Shown here: piece after piece, positions 50,100 to 58,350 of the stretch
Layout: every line of letters starts with the position of its first letter
Position numbering within the stretch: position 1 is the stretch's first letter
Source: Sphingomonas_E sp042693015
Lineage (GTDB): Bacteria; Pseudomonadota; Alphaproteobacteria; Sphingomonadales; Sphingomonadaceae
Direction: 5' to 3'
Length of the DNA: 64,000 nucleotides
Assembly (NCBI RefSeq): GCF_042693015.1
Contig: NZ_CP170544.1
Coordinates: forward strand, 248,001 to 312,000
The notes under the pieces: generated by a model
The model's database searches: none
What the model was told of the DNA's origin: nothing
Seen by the model: only the letters and a program-made list of their open reading frames with translations
Made by a program: the position numbers and the translations under genes

Positions 50100-51107
50100 A
50101 TGGCGGTGAAGGTAGCGATCAACGGGTTCGGGCGCATCGGGCGCCTCGTCGCGCGGGCGATCCTGGAACGTGCTGACAGCGGGCTCGAACTGGTTGCGAT
50201 CAACGACCTCGCCGACGCGAAGTCCAACGCGCTGCTGTTCAAGCGGGATTCGGTCCACGGCACGTGGGCTGGCACCGTCGAGGTCGACGGCAATGATCTG
50301 ATCATTGACGGCAAGCGCATCAAGGTGACGGCCGAGCGTGACCCGGCGAACCTGCCGCACGCCGCCAACGGCGTCGACATCGCCTTCGAATGCACCGGCT
50401 TCTTCACCAATCGCGAGAGCGCGCAGAAGCATCTCGACGCCGGCGCCAAGCGCGTGCTGATCTCGGCCCCGGCCAAGGGTGTCGACCTGACCGTCGTCTA
50501 TGGCGTCAACCATGACAAGCTGACCGCCGAGCATGTGATCGTCTCGAACGCGTCGTGCACCACCAACTGCCTGGCGCCCGTCGCCAAGGTGCTGAACGAT
50601 ACGGTCGGTATCGAGCGCGGCCTGATGACCACGGTCCACGCTTATACCAACGACCAGAAGATCCTTGACCAGATCCACGAGGATCCGCGTCGTGCGCGCG
50701 CTGCCGCGATGTCGATCATCCCGACCACCACCGGCGCCGCGCGCGCGGTGGGCGAGGTTCTGCCCGAGCTGAAGGGCAAGCTGGACGGTTCGGCGATCCG
50801 CGTCCCCACGCCGAACGTCTCGCTCGTCGACCTGACCTTCACGCCGAAGCGCGACACCACGAAGGACGAGATCAACTCGATCCTCAAGGCGGCTTCGGAA
50901 GGGGCGCTCAAGGGCGTGCTCGCTTACACCGACGAACCGCTCGTCTCGATCGACCTCAACCACAACCCCGCGTCGTCGACCGTCGACAGCCTCGAGACCG
51001 CCGTGCTCGAAGGCAAGCTGGTCCGCGTGGTTTCCTGGTACGACAATGAGTGGGGCTTCTCGAACCGCATGGTCGATACCGGCGCGGCAATCGGCAAGCT
51101 GCTCTAA
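50100..51107 (+). CDS. gap: Glyceraldehyde-3-phosphate dehydrogenase
   Basis: Phosphorylating GAPDH, 335 aa, 12 nt after tkt. The NAD-binding N-terminus KVAINGFGRIGRLVARAI, the catalytic Cys in SNASCTTNCLAPV, His in GLMTTVHAYTNDQ, and WYDNEWGFSNRM at the end are all present. The Asp at the end of strand 2 (INDL) and the neighbouring residues favour NAD over NADP. Confidence 0.98.
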   Translation: MAVKVAINGFGRIGRLVARAILERADSGLELVAINDLADAKSNALLFKRDSVHGTWAGTVEVDGNDLIIDGKRIKVTAERDPANLPHAANGVDIAFECTGFFTNRESAQKHLDAGAKRVLISAPAKGVDLTVVYGVNHDKLTAEHVIVSNASCTTNCLAPVAKVLNDTVGIERGLMTTVHAYTNDQKILDQIHEDPRRARAAAMSIIPTTTGAARAVGEVLPELKGKLDGSAIRVPTPNVSLVDLTFTPKRDTTKDEINSILKAASEGALKGVLAYTDEPLVSIDLNHNPASSTVDSLETAVLEGKLVRVVSWYDNEWGFSNRMVDTGAAIGKLL

Positions 51108-51118
51108 GGACGGAACGA

Positions 51119-51583
51119 ATGACCGGCCGTCTCCTCGGTATCGCCCGGCACGCAAGGCCGCGCGGGCCGATGGAGACGGCCGATCGCGTTTCCGTCACCC
51201 TCGATGGCGGCATCGAGGGCGATCATCGCGGCAAGCGCAAACCCGGCGGCACCGGCCGGCGGCAGGTGACGGTGATCACGCGGGCTGACTGGGATGCGGC
51301 GATGGCCGATCTCGCCGGCCCACAACTCGACTGGTGGGTCCGTCGCGCGAATCTGCTGATCGATGGCGTTGACCTGCCGCAGCAGACCGGCGCCCGCCTG
51401 CACTTTGCCGGCGGCGTCATCCTGGAAATCACCGGCGAATGTGATCCGTGCAGCCGCATGGATGAAATCGCACCCGGCCTGAAGACCGCGCTCGCGCCCG
51501 ACTGGCGCGGCGGCGTCACGGCGCGGGTGCTGGCCGATGGCGATCTCGCCATTGGCGATGAAGTGAGGATCGAACACCCATGA
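51119..51583 (+). CDS. MOSC-domain protein
   Basis: A 154-aa MOSC (molybdenum-cofactor sulfurase C-terminal) domain protein: GGIEGDHRGKRKPGGTGRRQVTVITR, WWVRRANLLIDGVDLPQ, and the Cys-bearing GECDPCSRMDEIAPGLKTAL, where the conserved Cys is expected to carry the sulfur. Free-standing MOSC proteins (YiiM type) can move sulfur or reduce N-hydroxylated compounds with other redox partners. It lies between gap (12 nt) and pgk (4-nt overlap) inside the glycolytic series. Confidence 0.85.
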   Translation: MTGRLLGIARHARPRGPMETADRVSVTLDGGIEGDHRGKRKPGGTGRRQVTVITRADWDAAMADLAGPQLDWWVRRANLLIDGVDLPQQTGARLHFAGGVILEITGECDPCSRMDEIAPGLKTALAPDWRGGVTARVLADGDLAIGDEVRIEHP

Positions 51584-52758
51584 CCTTCAAGACGCTCGAC
51601 GATCTCGGCGACATCCGTGGCAAGCGCGTGCTTGTTCGCGAGGATCTGAACGTGCCGATGGATGGTGCGAAGGTCACCGACGATACCCGCTTGCGTGCCG
51701 CCGCGCCGACCATCTCCGAATTGGCCGATAAGGGCGCGATCGTCCTCGTCCTCGCCCATTTCGGCCGCCCCAAGACGCCTACGCCGGAATTGTCACTGGC
51801 GCAGATCACCCGTCCGCTTAGCCAGGTGCTCGGCCGCGAGGTCCGCTATGTCGATTGGGAAGGCGACAAGGAAGCCGTCGCGACGCTCCAGCCCGGCGAC
51901 ATCGCCGTCCTGGAAAACACCCGCTTCTTCGGTGGCGAGGAGAAGAATGATCCCGCCGTCGTCCAGCGCTTCGCCGCGCTCGGCGACATCTATGTCAACG
52001 ACGCCTTCTCCGCCGCGCACCGCGCCCACGCCTCGACCGAGGGGCTGGCGCATGTCCTGCCGGCTTATGCGGGCCGTTCGATGCAGGCCGAGCTTGAGGC
52101 GCTGGAAAAGGCGCTGGGTAAGCCCGAACATCCGGTCGCCGCGGTCGTCGGCGGCGCCAAGGTCTCGACAAAGCTCGACGTGCTCAAGCATCTCGTCGCC
52201 AAGGTCGATCACCTGATTATCGGCGGCGGCATGGCCAACACCTTCCTCGCCGCCCGCGGCGTCGACGTCGGCAAGTCGCTGTGCGAACATGACCTGAAGG
52301 ACACCGTGCTCGAAATCCTCGACGCGGCCGACAAGGCGAACTGCATTGTCCACCTTCCCTATGACGTGGTCGTGGCCAAGGAATTCCGCGCCAACCCGCC
52401 GGTCCGCACCGTCAATGTGCATGAAGTCGCCGCCGATGAGATGATCCTCGACGTCGGCCCCGCCGCGGTCGAGGCGCTGGGCGATGCGCTCAAGACCTGC
52501 AAGACGCTCGTCTGGAACGGCCCGATGGGTGCCTTCGAAATCGCGCCCTTCGACACCGCGACCGTCGCGCTGGCGAAGACCGCCGCCGCGCTCACCACCG
52601 CCGGCCAGCTCGTCTCGGTCGCGGGTGGCGGCGATACGGTCGCCGCGCTCAACCATGCCGGTGTCGCGGACGAATTCAGCTTCGTCTCCACCGCCGGCGG
52701 CGCCTTCCTCGAATGGATGGAAGGCAAGGAACTGCCGGGCGTGAAAGCGCTCGGCTGA
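51580..52758 (+). CDS. pgk: Phosphoglycerate kinase
   Basis: Glycolytic kinase, 392 aa. Landmarks: KRVLVREDLNVPMDGAKVTDDTR, VLAHFGRPK, LLENTRFF-like VLENTRFFGGEEKNDP, AVVGGAKVSTK, IIGGGMANTF and the C-terminal VAGGGDTVAALN. Start ATG overlaps the MOSC stop by 4 nt. Confidence 0.98.
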   Translation: MTFKTLDDLGDIRGKRVLVREDLNVPMDGAKVTDDTRLRAAAPTISELADKGAIVLVLAHFGRPKTPTPELSLAQITRPLSQVLGREVRYVDWEGDKEAVATLQPGDIAVLENTRFFGGEEKNDPAVVQRFAALGDIYVNDAFSAAHRAHASTEGLAHVLPAYAGRSMQAELEALEKALGKPEHPVAAVVGGAKVSTKLDVLKHLVAKVDHLIIGGGMANTFLAARGVDVGKSLCEHDLKDTVLEILDAADKANCIVHLPYDVVVAKEFRANPPVRTVNVHEVAADEMILDVGPAAVEALGDALKTCKTLVWNGPMGAFEIAPFDTATVALAKTAAALTTAGQLVSVAGGGDTVAALNHAGVADEFSFVSTAGGAFLEWMEGKELPGVKALG

Positions 52759-52776
52759 TCCACCTCCAATAATCAT

Positions 52777-52869
52777 CGTCACCCCGGCGCAGGCCGGGGT
52801 CCATGGCTATCGCGGCAAACGGTAGTGCAGACGGAGAGAGCCATGGATGCCAGCCTCCGCTGGCATGAC
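52777..52869. repeat. Paired REP-like palindrome
   Basis: CGTCACCCCGG-cgcag-GCCGGGGT (52777-52800) and ATGCCAGC-ctcc-GCTGGCATGACG (52847-52870) face each other around a 46-nt middle whose ends (CCATGG) also pair. Part of the gene-free stretch 52759-53080. Confidence 0.7.
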
Positions 52870-52953
52870 GGGGATTTGTCTAACGACGATGGGGCACGCC
52901 CCTCCGCGCTCATGGCTGTCCTACAGGCGTTATCCGGTGTTAAAGTTGCACCG

Positions 52954-52979
52954 AAAACGCCGATTTCTGTCGGCGTTTT
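52954..52979. terminator. Rho-independent terminator downstream of pgk
   Basis: A perfect 10-bp stem AAAACGCCGA/TCGGCGTTTT with a 6-nt loop; the right arm ends in a T-run and the left begins with an A-run. It lies in the 322-nt gene-free stretch 52759-53080 and would end the tkt-gap-pgk transcript. Confidence 0.75.
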
Positions 52980-53080
52980 CGTCCTTCGCGGGGAAGTGGA
53001 AGAATGCGCTGGCAACCCTCAACTTCCTCAACTTCGGTGTCGCGCTCCCGGCGCGTCCATGTCGCGTTTAAGGCGCGTCG

Positions 53081-53505
53081 ATGATCTCCATCCAGGCCAT
53101 CGATCATGTCGTGCTGCGCATCGTCGATCTCGACGGCATGATCCGCTTCTATACCGAGGTCCTCGGCGCCCGGCTGGAGAAGGTGCAGGCAGAGATCGGC
53201 CTGTGGCAGCTCCGCGTCGGGACCGCGCTGATCGACCTCGTCCCCGTCACCGGCAAGCTCGGCGCAATGGCGCCGCGCCGACGCGGCAAGGGCGCAACGT
53301 CGACCATATCTGCTTCCGGGTGGCGCCGTGGGATGGCGAAGCGATTCTCGCGCACCTTGCGACCCACGGAATCATGAGCGAGATCGCGTCGCGTTATGGC
53401 GCCGAAGGGGAGGGGCCTTCGATCTATCTGTCTGACCCGGAGGGCAATATGCTGGAACTCAAGGGGCCACCCTGGCCGGTTGACCGCAAACGGGACAGCA
53501 ATTGA
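53081..53505 (+). pseudogene. VOC-family (glyoxalase-like) protein gene with a frameshift
   Basis: The first part (53081-~53262) encodes a clear VOC start: ISIQAIDHVVLRIVDLDGM, FYTEVLGARLEKVQ, ALIDLVPVTGKLG. The rest is in the -1 frame to 53505: RNVDHICFRVAPWDGEAILA, YLSDPEGNMLELKGPPWP. Adding one base near CTCGGC-GCAATGG (53258-53270) would join them into a normal ~142-aa two-module VOC protein. As given, the first frame ends at 53377. Either a recent single-base deletion or a sequencing error. Known metal ligands (His in IDHVVL, His in VDHICF, Glu in NMLELKG) are intact in the reconstructed reading. Confidence 0.8.
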
Positions 53506-53580
53506 CCGCTTGGGCTTTGTCATATCGGACAATTCGGATAGGGACGCGGCGAATATTCACGCATCAGGGAGCCGACACCG

Positions 53581-54495
53581 ATGACCTTCACGCCGACCGT
53601 CAAGTCCATCCTCGCCAATTACGAGAGCGACAATCCCGGCGTTAAGGCCAATCTCGCCCGCATCCTGACGCAGGGCAAGCTGGGCGGCACCGGCAAGCTG
53701 ATCATCCTGCCGGTCGACCAGGGCTTCGAACATGGCCCGGCGCGCAGCTTCGCGATCAACGAGCCGGCCTATGACCCGCACTATCACTATCAGCTCGCGA
53801 TCGACGCCGGCCTGTCGGCTTATGCCGCGCCGCTCGGTATGCTGGAAGCGGGTGCCGACACCTTCGCCGGCCAGATCCCGACGATCCTCAAGGTCAACAG
53901 CTCGAACAGTTGGGCGGCTGGGGCGAACCAGGCGCTGACCGGCAGCGTCGAAGACGCGCTGCGCCTTGGTTGCTCGGCGATCGGCTTCACCATCTATCCG
54001 GGCAGCGATGACTGCTTCGACATGATGGAAGAAATCAAGGAAATGTCGGCGGAAGCCAAGTCGGTCGGCATCGCCACCGTGCTGTGGTCGTATCCGCGTG
54101 GCGGCAATCTGCCCAAGTCGGGCGAACTGGCGCTCGACGTCGGCGCCTATGCCGCGCACATGGCGGCGCTGCTCGGTGCCCACATCATCAAGGTGAAGCT
54201 GCCCAGCAACCATATCGAACAGGAAGACGCCAAGAAGGCTTATGCCGGCACGGACTGGTCGAAGCAGTCGGACCGCGTGAAGCACGTCGTGAAGGCATGT
54301 TTCAACGGCCGTCGCATCGTCGTCTTCTCGGGCGGCGCGGCTAAGGGTGCCGACGCTGTCTATCAGGACGCGATCGACATCCGCGACGGCGGTGGCAACG
54401 GCTCGATCATCGGCCGCAACACGTTCCAGCGGGAACGTGGCGAAGCGCTGGCGATGCTCGACAAGCTTGTCCGCATCTACAAGGGCGAAGAGTAA
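53581..54495 (+). CDS. Class I fructose-bisphosphate aldolase (FbaB/DhnA type)
   Basis: A 304-aa Schiff-base aldolase of the DhnA/FbaB family, cleaving or forming fructose 1,6-bisphosphate. Marks: LIILPVDQGFEHGPARSF, the substrate-phosphate region and HIIKVKLPSN with the likely Schiff-base Lys, VVFSGGAAKG and GSIIGRNTFQR. It follows the VOC pseudogene after 75 nt and completes the tkt-gap-pgk-fba set. The gene name varies in the literature (fba, fbaB), so none is fixed here. Confidence 0.93.
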   Translation: MTFTPTVKSILANYESDNPGVKANLARILTQGKLGGTGKLIILPVDQGFEHGPARSFAINEPAYDPHYHYQLAIDAGLSAYAAPLGMLEAGADTFAGQIPTILKVNSSNSWAAGANQALTGSVEDALRLGCSAIGFTIYPGSDDCFDMMEEIKEMSAEAKSVGIATVLWSYPRGGNLPKSGELALDVGAYAAHMAALLGAHIIKVKLPSNHIEQEDAKKAYAGTDWSKQSDRVKHVVKACFNGRRIVVFSGGAAKGADAVYQDAIDIRDGGGNGSIIGRNTFQRERGEALAMLDKLVRIYKGEE

Positions 54496-54510
54496 GGAAA
54501 GGGCCCGGCG

Positions 54511-54888
54511 ATGGAACGACGGACTTTCATCGCCGGAACCGCAGCGGCGGCGGCGCTCGGCTCCGCCGCCTCGGCTGCTCCCGCCGGCGAGCCGATGTTC
54601 GGGCTGATCGGCCGGATGCTGGCGAAGCCGGGCGAGCGTGATGCGCTGGTCAAGATCCTGCTCGACGGCGTGGCCGACATGCCGGGCTGCCTCAGCTACA
54701 TCGTCGCCGAGGATCCCGAAAACGCCGACGCCATCTGGATCACCGAGGCATGGGACAGCAAGGAAAGCCATGCGGCATCGCTGTCGCTGCCGGCCGTGAA
54801 GGCGGCGATCACCAAGGCGCGGCCGCTGATCGCCGGCATGGATAATGGGCACACCACGCGCCCAATCGGCGGACATGGACTGAAATGA
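54511..54888 (+). CDS. Exported antibiotic-biosynthesis-monooxygenase-like protein
   Basis: A 125-aa protein with an N-terminal RRTFIAGTAAAAALG twin-arginine-like signal (MERRTF) and cut site near ASAAPAG, followed by an ABM/ferredoxin-like domain: MFGLIGRMLAKPGERDALVKILL, PGCLSYIVAEDPENADAIWITEAWDSKESH. ABM domains are small monooxygenases or heme-degrading-like folds. The exported form suggests a periplasmic role; function unknown. Stop overlaps thiE by 4 nt. Confidence 0.82.
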   Translation: MERRTFIAGTAAAAALGSAASAAPAGEPMFGLIGRMLAKPGERDALVKILLDGVADMPGCLSYIVAEDPENADAIWITEAWDSKESHAASLSLPAVKAAITKARPLIAGMDNGHTTRPIGGHGLK

Positions 54889-55589
54889 ACGAACCCGAAG
54901 ACGATTTCGACGAGGACGACCTCAAGCTCGACCCGCATTTTGCGGAGCGTTTCGAGCATGAGGATAAGGCTGGTTGCCAGCTTTATCTGATCTCTCCGCC
55001 GAGCATCGATGATGGCTTTGCCGCGAAGCTGGCGGAAGCGTTGGACGCCGGCCCCGTGGCCGCGTTCCAGCTCCGCCTGAAGGGGATCGACGACCACGCG
55101 ATCGCCGCGCTTGCGCCGCCGCTCCAGAAGATCTGCGCCGATCGCGACGTGGCCTTCATCGTCAATGATTCCATCGGGCTCGCTAAGCGGCTGAAGGCCG
55201 ATGGCGTCCATCTCGGCCAGGATGACGGCGATCCCCGCGACGCGCGCGAGCAACTCGGCCGCGACGCTCAGATCGGCGTCACCTGCCATGACAGCCGGCA
55301 CCTTGCGATGGAAGCAGGGGAGGCTGGGGCCGACTATGTCGCCTTCGGTGCCTTCTACCCTACCGATACCAAGGAGGTGAAGCACCGCGCGGAGCCGTCG
55401 ATCCTCGGCTGGTGGAGCACGGTGACGGGCATTCCCTGCGTCGCGATCGGCGGCATCACGCCGGGCAATGCGGCACCGCTTGTCGAAGCGGGTGCAGACT
55501 TCCTCGCGGTCAGTGGCGCGGTGTGGAACGATCCGGAAGGGCCGGGTGCTGCGGTCGCCAAGTTCGCAGGGCTTCTCACCCGCAATTGA
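54885..55589 (+). CDS. thiE: Thiamine phosphate synthase
   Basis: Joins HMP-PP and the thiazole phosphate to thiamine monophosphate. The 234-aa TIM barrel has QLYLISPPS, AFQLRLKGID, the phosphate-binding VNDSIGLAKRLKADGVHLGQDDGD, GVTCHDS, ADYVAFGAFYPT and VAIGGITPGN. The first 30 residues are a highly acidic extension (EPEDDFDEDDLKLD) typical of sphingomonad ThiE. No TPP riboswitch is seen upstream; start ATG 54885 sits in the previous stop. Confidence 0.94.
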   Translation: MNEPEDDFDEDDLKLDPHFAERFEHEDKAGCQLYLISPPSIDDGFAAKLAEALDAGPVAAFQLRLKGIDDHAIAALAPPLQKICADRDVAFIVNDSIGLAKRLKADGVHLGQDDGDPRDAREQLGRDAQIGVTCHDSRHLAMEAGEAGADYVAFGAFYPTDTKEVKHRAEPSILGWWSTVTGIPCVAIGGITPGNAAPLVEAGADFLAVSGAVWNDPEGPGAAVAKFAGLLTRN

Positions 55590-56147
55590 TCACCAGGTGC
55601 GGACGCGGCCCGTGTCGACGTGAACGAAGCCGTCCCGCGGATAAAAACCGACGCCGCCGCGGCCGATCGACAGAGCGGCCGAGCGCACCGTCTCGAGCCG
55701 AACGCCGGGCAGCGCGATGTCGCTGGCCTTGCCGAGCATATGCTGGCTCTTGGTGGCGACCCCGCCACCGCCATGGGCGCGCAGCGAGGCATTGGTGCGC
55801 GGCGAACGATAGCCGGAGATCAGGTCGAAAGAGGTGCGCGGCGAAGCGCCCAGCTTGTCGCGCAGCGTCACCAGCAGATCGATCAGGCTGGGGTCCATGC
55901 TGGCAACGTCGCCGGTGCGCCAGTCGCGCATGCCGTGGTTGATCTCGGCCAGGCCATCACGGTCGATACCGCTCGCGCCCCAATAGCGTGCGTCGATGCG
56001 CTCGTTGTTGTGGACGTTGCGGAAGGCGAGCCGCCGCTCGCCGAGCATCGCGAATGCTGTCTGGGGGGCAATCACGCTGCTTGCGCCGATCGCCAGCACG
56101 CCGGCCAGCAGGCCGCGTCGATCAATCTGTCTCGTTTCAGTCGTCAA
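55590..56147 (-). CDS. DUF882 family protein (Ldt/peptidase_M15-like), exported
   Basis: A 185-aa protein (TTG start at 56147; alternatives exist) with a Tat-like signal RRGLLAGVLAIGASSVIA and cut near AFA, followed by the DUF882/peptidase M15_3 domain: FRNVHNNERIDARYW, SGYRSPRTNASLRAHGGGGVATKSQHMLGKASDIALPG, GVGFYPRDGFVHVDTG. His/Asp residues in SQHMLGKASDI and FVHVD are the metal ligands expected of M15-type carboxypeptidases. So a periplasmic peptidoglycan enzyme is likely. The upstream start at 56279 would include the rplL terminator and is disfavoured. Confidence 0.82.
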   Translation of the reverse strand: MTTETRQIDRRGLLAGVLAIGASSVIAPQTAFAMLGERRLAFRNVHNNERIDARYWGASGIDRDGLAEINHGMRDWRTGDVASMDPSLIDLLVTLRDKLGASPRTSFDLISGYRSPRTNASLRAHGGGGVATKSQHMLGKASDIALPGVRLETVRSAALSIGRGGVGFYPRDGFVHVDTGRVRTW

Positions 56148-56285
56148 TATTTCAGCCCACGCCGCTTCAAAAACCCCTGCGACAAAAATAGGCCATAAAG
56201 GTTGAGAGGGAATTAGGGTTGCAGGGGCCGACCCCGACTGAGCCACGGTTTGTCCCGTTTGCTTGCCGGCCGGGAACAAAAAGAA

Positions 56286-56311
56286 AGGGCGGCCCCTTTC
56301 GGAGCCGCCCT
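56286..56311 (-). terminator. Rho-independent terminator of the ribosomal-protein operon
   Basis: Stem AGGGCGGC/GCCGCCCT, 10-nt loop, on the minus strand followed by TTTCTTTTTG. It lies 25 nt after the rplL stop codon and ends the rplKAJL transcript. Confidence 0.8.
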
Positions 56312-56336
56312 CTTTTCGTCGCCGAAGCGAAGAAGC

Positions 56337-56714
56337 TTACTTGAGCTCGACGGTCGCGCCGGCTTCTTCAAGCTGCTTCTTGAGCTTCTCGGCCTCGTCC
56401 TTGCCGACGCCTTCCTTGATCGCCTTCGGCGCGCCTTCGACGAGCGCCTTGGCTTCGGTCAGGCCCAGGCCGGTGATGGCGCGGACTTCCTTGATGACGT
56501 TGATCTTCTTGCCACCGTCGCCGGTGAGGATCACGTCGAACTCGGTCTTCTCTTCGGCAGCCGGAGCAGCGGCGCCGCCGCCGGCCGGAGCCGCAACCGC
56601 AACCGCCGCAGCTGCCGAAACGCCCCACTTCTCTTCGAGGAGCTTCGAGAGCTCCGCGGCTTCGAGAACGGTCAGGGCCGAAAGGTCGTCAACAATCTTC
56701 TGAAGGTCAGCCAT
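56337..56714 (-). CDS. rplL: 50S ribosomal protein L7/L12
   Basis: Stalk protein of 125 aa that recruits translational GTPases. It has the N-terminal dimer helix (LQKIVDDLSALTVLEAAELSKLLEEKWGV), the Ala-rich hinge (AAAAVAVAAPAGGGAAAPA) and the globular C-domain (FDVILTGDGGKKINVIKEVRAITGLGLTEAKALVE). Start 56714 follows GGAGA. It is the last gene of the operon; rpoBC does not follow in this window. Confidence 0.98.
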   Translation of the reverse strand: MADLQKIVDDLSALTVLEAAELSKLLEEKWGVSAAAAVAVAAPAGGGAAAPAAEEKTEFDVILTGDGGKKINVIKEVRAITGLGLTEAKALVEGAPKAIKEGVGKDEAEKLKKQLEEAGATVELK

Positions 56715-56771
56715 TTGTAGTCTCCATGCGGGGCAGTGCCCCAATCAGTGTCAGTGAAACGGTATCGAAAA

Positions 56772-57287
56772 TCAGGCGTCGGCCTCGGCCGCGTGCGCCG
56801 CAAGGACGCGAGCGATCTGGCCGCCCGGCTCCTTGAGGATGCGCGCGATCTTGGTCGCCGGTGCATTGAGCAGCCCGATTATGGTGCCGCGCAGTTCGTC
56901 CAGCGACGGCATCGTCGCCAGCGCCTTCACCCCATTTACGTCGAGGACGGTGTCTCCCATCGCGCCGCCGACGATTTCCAACTTGTCGTTGGTCTTCGCG
57001 AATTCGACGACGACCTTGGCGGCCGCCACCGGATCGGCAGACGTGCTGAGCCCCGTCGGTCCCACCAGCAGATCATTGATCGCGGTGTAGGCCGTGCCCT
57101 CAGTCGCAATGCGGGCGAGCGTATTCTTCGATACCCGATAGCTGGCGCCGGCTTCGCGCATCTTCACCCGAAGCACAGTGGACTGCGCGACGGAAAGACC
57201 GAGGTTGCGGGTCACGACGACCACACCGCTCTCGGCGAAGGTGCTCTTCAGTTCGGCGACCAGGTCGGCTTTCTGAGCTCGATCCAT
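56772..57287 (-). CDS. rplJ: 50S ribosomal protein L10
   Basis: Stalk base protein, 171 aa, binding 23S rRNA and L7/L12 dimers. N-terminus ADLVAELKSTFAESGVVVVTRNLGLSV and FAKTNDKLEIVGGAMGD are family typical. The gene starts at 57287 after AAGGAG, with a 355-nt untranslated gap before it that likely carries the L10 autoregulatory leader. Confidence 0.97.
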   Translation of the reverse strand: MDRAQKADLVAELKSTFAESGVVVVTRNLGLSVAQSTVLRVKMREAGASYRVSKNTLARIATEGTAYTAINDLLVGPTGLSTSADPVAAAKVVVEFAKTNDKLEIVGGAMGDTVLDVNGVKALATMPSLDELRGTIIGLLNAPATKIARILKEPGGQIARVLAAHAAEADA

Positions 57288-57642
57288 GCCTTACTCCTTA
57301 ACTGCCCCGACGGAACATCCGTCGAGGCCCCCATGACCGGTGAGCCGGACACGGGAGATTGAGCCATCGGACGGATACGCAGTCCGACAGCCAGTCCGAA
57401 GGGGAAGGGTAATCTGACGCCGGGCATGGAGCCCTTGGCAGACCGGAAGCGGCCGCGAATGGCGGCCGCTTACGAAAACTCTATCCCCGCCTATGCAGCA
57501 GAATTAAGGGCCACGGCCCGGCTGCAGTCTCGGACGGTACGTCCATCCGACGAATCGGATGGATGTGCGGGCGGGCCTCTAGCGTGTTTCTACGCAAAAG
57601 CCCACCCCCAACCCCTCCCGCGAACGGGAAGGGAGATTCTGA
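57288..57642 (-). promoter_or_regulatory. Intergenic region rplA-rplJ with probable L10 leader and hairpins
   Basis: A 355-nt gene-free stretch. It holds a strong hairpin TCCATCCGA-cgaa-TCGGATGGA (57543-57564), another AAGCGGCCG/CGGCCGCTT (57447-57471), and a stem around CGACGGA-acat-TCCGTCG just upstream of rplJ (about 57311-57326 on the plus strand). The last part is where L10 or L10-L12 binds its mRNA to repress rplJL in many bacteria. Promoter and terminator functions are inferred. Confidence 0.45.
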
Positions 57643-58347
57643 TCAGGCCGCGACGTCCGCAGTGTCGACCTTGATGCCCGGGCCCATCGAGGAGCTGACG
57701 GCGATCTTGCGGACATACTTGCCCTTGGCGCCCGACGGCTTGGCCTTCACCAGCGCGTCGAGAAGCGCGTCGAAGTTCGCGCGGAGATCTTCGGCCGGGA
57801 ACGAGGCCTTGCCGATGCCCGAGTGGATGATACCGGCCTTTTCGACGCGATATTCCACCTGGCCGCCCTTGGCCGCCTTCACGGCTTCGCCGACGTTCAT
57901 CGTCACGGTGCCGAGCTTAGGGTTCGGCATCAGGCCCTTCGGACCCAGAACCTTACCGAGACGGCCGACGAGGCCCATCATGTCCGGGGTGGCGATGCAG
58001 CGATCGAAATCGATGTTGCCGGCCTGGACCGCTTCGAGCAGGTCTTCCGCACCGACGACTTCGGCGCCGGCGGCCTTGGCTTCGTCGGCCTTGGCGCCAC
58101 GGGCGAACACGCCGACGCGCACGTCCTTGCCGGTGCCCTTGGGCAGCGTCACGACGCCGCGGACCATCTGGTCGGCGTGGCGCGGATCGACGCCCAGGTT
58201 GACGGCGACTTCGATGGTCTCGTCGAACTTGGCGGTGGCGTGGGTCTTGGCAAGGCTGATCGCCTCGTCGATGCCGTAGAGCTTGGCCGCGTCAACCGCG
58301 TTGACGAGGGTCTTCTGCTTCTTGGTCAGCTTCTTCGGAGCGAACAT
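57643..58347 (-). CDS. rplA: 50S ribosomal protein L1
   Basis: 234-aa ribosomal protein with the L1 signature region (TKKQKTLVNAVDAAKLYGIDEAISL, VNLGVDPRHADQMVRGVVTLPKGTGK, DFDRCIATPDMMGLVGRLGKVLGPKGLMPNPK). It follows rplK by 3 nt. A classical regulator of its own operon, though the operator is not identified here. Confidence 0.98.
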   Translation of the reverse strand: MFAPKKLTKKQKTLVNAVDAAKLYGIDEAISLAKTHATAKFDETIEVAVNLGVDPRHADQMVRGVVTLPKGTGKDVRVGVFARGAKADEAKAAGAEVVGAEDLLEAVQAGNIDFDRCIATPDMMGLVGRLGKVLGPKGLMPNPKLGTVTMNVGEAVKAAKGGQVEYRVEKAGIIHSGIGKASFPAEDLRANFDALLDALVKAKPSGAKGKYVRKIAVSSSMGPGIKVDTADVAA

Positions 58348-58350
58348 GTC

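Noticed and set aside
47943..51155. A 1070-codon open frame on the minus strand opposite tkt and gap.
   Set aside because: It is antisense to two clearly coding enzymes; its reading is Arg/Asp/His-rich without any domain, a common effect of high-GC codon use.
54780..54885. TPP riboswitch upstream of thiE.
   Set aside because: No CUGAGA-type motif is present; thiE starts inside the previous stop codon.
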